Source of the DNA: Dietzia timorensis
GTDB taxonomy: Bacteria > Actinomycetota > Actinomycetes > Mycobacteriales > Mycobacteriaceae
Direction of reading: 5' to 3'
Length of the DNA stretch: 43,573 nt
Assembly (NCBI RefSeq): GCF_020742175.1
Contig: NZ_DYXM01000116.1
Location: 1-43,573 of the forward strand
Shown: piece by piece, positions 42,142 through 43,573 of the stretch
Layout: each line of letters starts with the position of its first letter
Position numbering within the stretch: the first letter of the stretch is position 1
The notes under the pieces: model-generated
Seen by the model: only the letters and a program-made list of their open reading frames with translations
The model's database searches: none
Told to the model about the DNA's origin: nothing
Position numbers and translations under genes: made by a program

Positions 42142-42915
42142 TCACCCCCAGCGGGATTGGCCGCCGTCCAACGGGATGGTGGCTCCGGTGAGGTAACCCG
42201 CCTCGGCCGAGCACAGCCACGCCACCGGACGCCCGACGTCGATTCGCGGGTCGCCGATCCGCCCGGCGGGAATCGAGGCGATGAACTCCTCCGCCTCCTC
42301 CGGGTGGTTGTCCACCCACCAGTCGAGCCCCGGGGAGTGCGCGTGTGGGGCGACGTTGAGCGCCCGGATTGCCTCCTCCGCCCACTCGTGTGCGGCCGCT
42401 CTGGTGAGTGCCCGGATCGCTTCCTTCACCGCGGCGTAGACGCCGTAGTTCGCCGCGTCCCAGCGCACCGCAGCAGAGGACGCGAGGTTGATGATCGTCC
42501 CGCCGCCGCGGGCAGCCATATGCGGACGAGCCGCCTTCATGAGGGAGAGCGTGGCGCGGGGGCCGGCGTTGAACGCGGAGAGAAAATCCTCGTCGGAATA
42601 CGCCTCGAGCGGCGCCGGGATCGCCAGATTGGCGTTGTTGACGAGTATGTCCACGCCGCCGAGGAGGTTGGTGGCGGCCTCGACGATCCGCTGCGCGGCG
42701 TCGCCTGCGGTGATGTCGATTTCGAGCGTGGCGGCCTCGCCGCCCTCGGCGCGGACCTGGTCCGCGACACTGTCGAGCTTTCGTGCGGTGCGACCGACGA
42801 GCAGAATATCGGCTCCGGATTCGGCGAGAGCCAGGGCTATGCCCCGGCCGACGCCCTGTCCCGCGCCGGTGACGACGGCCGCTTTGCCTGCGAGGCGTGT
42901 GATTGAGCTGGTCAT
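42142..42915 (-). CDS. Short-chain dehydrogenase/reductase (SDR)
   Basis: A 257-residue classical SDR. TGAGQGVG at 16-23 binds the dinucleotide, NNAN at 93-96 replaces the usual NNAG, and the catalytic set is Ser147, Tyr160 and Lys164 in YAAVK. The C-terminus ends LTGATIPLDGGQSRWG, typical of FabG-like enzymes. Arg42 after the second strand (LLVGRTARK) suggests NADPH. The substrate is unknown. It is convergent with the yidC gene (11-nt gap) and divergent from the ABC-F gene. Confidence 0.88.
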   Translation of the reverse strand: MTSSITRLAGKAAVVTGAGQGVGRGIALALAESGADILLVGRTARKLDSVADQVRAEGGEAATLEIDITAGDAAQRIVEAATNLLGGVDILVNNANLAIPAPLEAYSDEDFLSAFNAGPRATLSLMKAARPHMAARGGGTIINLASSAAVRWDAANYGVYAAVKEAIRALTRAAAHEWAEEAIRALNVAPHAHSPGLDWWVDNHPEEAEEFIASIPAGRIGDPRIDVGRPVAWLCSAEAGYLTGATIPLDGGQSRWG

Positions 42916-43128
42916 GTCGCCAGGCTAGTGGCGAAGCCTTGACGGCGTAGCACGAATTGTTCTATCGTTCCGAACGTCATTCGCCGGGCACTTCGGGGCG
43001 CGCTTAGCTGCGCGGGCCGAGGGGCAACGGCGTTCGGTCTGCCCGAGGAGTTCGATACACAGTGCATGGCTAGGTGATGAGTCCTTCGCCCGTTCGCGGC
43101 GACCCTTCTCTTCACCCTGGAGCGAGCC

Positions 43129-43573
43129 ATGCCCTCTATTTCCTGTATCGACGTCTCCTACGAACACCCCGACCGCACTTCGGTTTTCGATGGCCTGAGC
43201 CTGACTCTCGGCCCCGGACTTTCCTCTCTCGTGGGGCGCAACGGCGCCGGCAAGACCACCCTGCTGCGCCTCGTGGCGGGCGAACTCGCCCCCGGTTCCG
43301 GGACGGTGCTTGTTGACGGCGTGCTCGCCTATGTCCCCCAAGACCTGCTTATTTCGGCGCGCGGGGTGGGCGGCGCCCAGTTCATGGCGCCACGCATGGC
43401 GGATTTGCTGGGCGTGCGCTCTCGGCTTGCGGCGCTGGCGCGGATCGAGGCGGGATCGGTGGACGAGGCCGATTTCGCCGCGCTCGGCGACGAGTGGGAC
43501 GTGGCGGAGCGGACGTCCGCCGTCATCGCGAAGATGGGTTTGCCCGCGGGACCGGGCGACCTCGAACGGCCCG
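43129..43573 (+). CDS. ABC-F family ATPase, N-terminal part (runs off the window)
   Basis: The first 148 residues of an ATP-binding cassette protein. SCIDVSYEHPDRTSVFDGLS is the usual opening strand, GRNGAGKTTLLRLV the Walker A motif, and AYVPQD the Q-loop. The helical segment after it (ALARIEAGSVDEADFAALGDEWDVAERTS) is characteristic of ABC-F proteins, which have two fused ATPase domains, no membrane part and act on ribosomes (translation factors or antibiotic-protection proteins). GGAG lies 7 nt before the ATG. C. glutamicum has a duplicated-ATPase gene next to murB, so this is likely its counterpart. The second domain is outside the window. Confidence 0.83.
   Translation, partial: MPSISCIDVSYEHPDRTSVFDGLSLTLGPGLSSLVGRNGAGKTTLLRLVAGELAPGSGTVLVDGVLAYVPQDLLISARGVGGAQFMAPRMADLLGVRSRLAALARIEAGSVDEADFAALGDEWDVAERTSAVIAKMGLPAGPGDLERP

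Overview
The window is GC-rich actinobacterial DNA with strong G/C bias at third codon positions. The gene content points to a mycolic-acid-containing member of the Mycobacteriales, most probably a high-GC Corynebacterium. The evidence is two secreted Ag85-type mycolyltransferases, tiny PorH/PorA-like proteins next to groEL2, a RamB regulator facing isocitrate lyase, an LpqH-like lipoprotein and an HBHA-like protein. From memory, the order moeA, groEL2, S9 peptidase, lpd, AhpD-like gene, ramB, aceA, fadB2-type dehydrogenase, XRE regulator, hbhA, DUF2516, deoC, DUF2993, DUF2505, murB follows M. tuberculosis Rv0438c to Rv0482. Species cannot be fixed from the sequence alone.

Region 1 (1-8.3 kb, mostly minus strand): a PhzF-like protein, the molybdenum-cofactor genes mobA and moeA, an LpqH-like lipoprotein, an M20 dipeptidase and an FdhF/YdeP-type molybdopterin oxidoreductase, which is the likely client of the cofactor genes. 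A lipoprotein follows. Region 2 (8.3-18.1 kb) is the envelope region. It has two SRPBCC proteins, groEL2 behind two complete CIRCE operators, two mini-proteins of 49 and 54 aa in the porH/porA position, two tandem mycolyltransferases, an alpha/beta hydrolase, an S9 peptidase and a third mini-protein of 42 aa.

Region 3 (18.1-30.9 kb) is central metabolism: dihydrolipoamide dehydrogenase, a lipoprotein, a beta-phosphoglucomutase plus GH65 disaccharide phosphorylase pair, an AhpD-like protein, a DUF222/HNH endonuclease, ramB divergent from aceA, and a 3-hydroxyacyl-CoA dehydrogenase. Region 4 (30.9-43.6 kb) has a full-length MetE homologue that has lost three of four zinc ligands, a His-rich membrane protein coupled to a DUF445 protein, an XRE regulator behind two spaced palindromes, hbhA, DUF2516, a MerR regulator, deoC, a DUF2993 protein, a DUF2505 protein, murB, a YidC paralogue, a short-chain dehydrogenase and the start of an ABC-F ATPase.

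The most unusual signals are the MetE homologue without its zinc site, the porin-like mini-gene and mycolyltransferase module with structured leaders, the twin CIRCE promoters beside a perfect 22-bp palindrome, the phased palindromes before the XRE regulator, and a short sequence found beside or within three terminator-like hairpins. No tRNA, rRNA, CRISPR array, IS element or prophage was seen.
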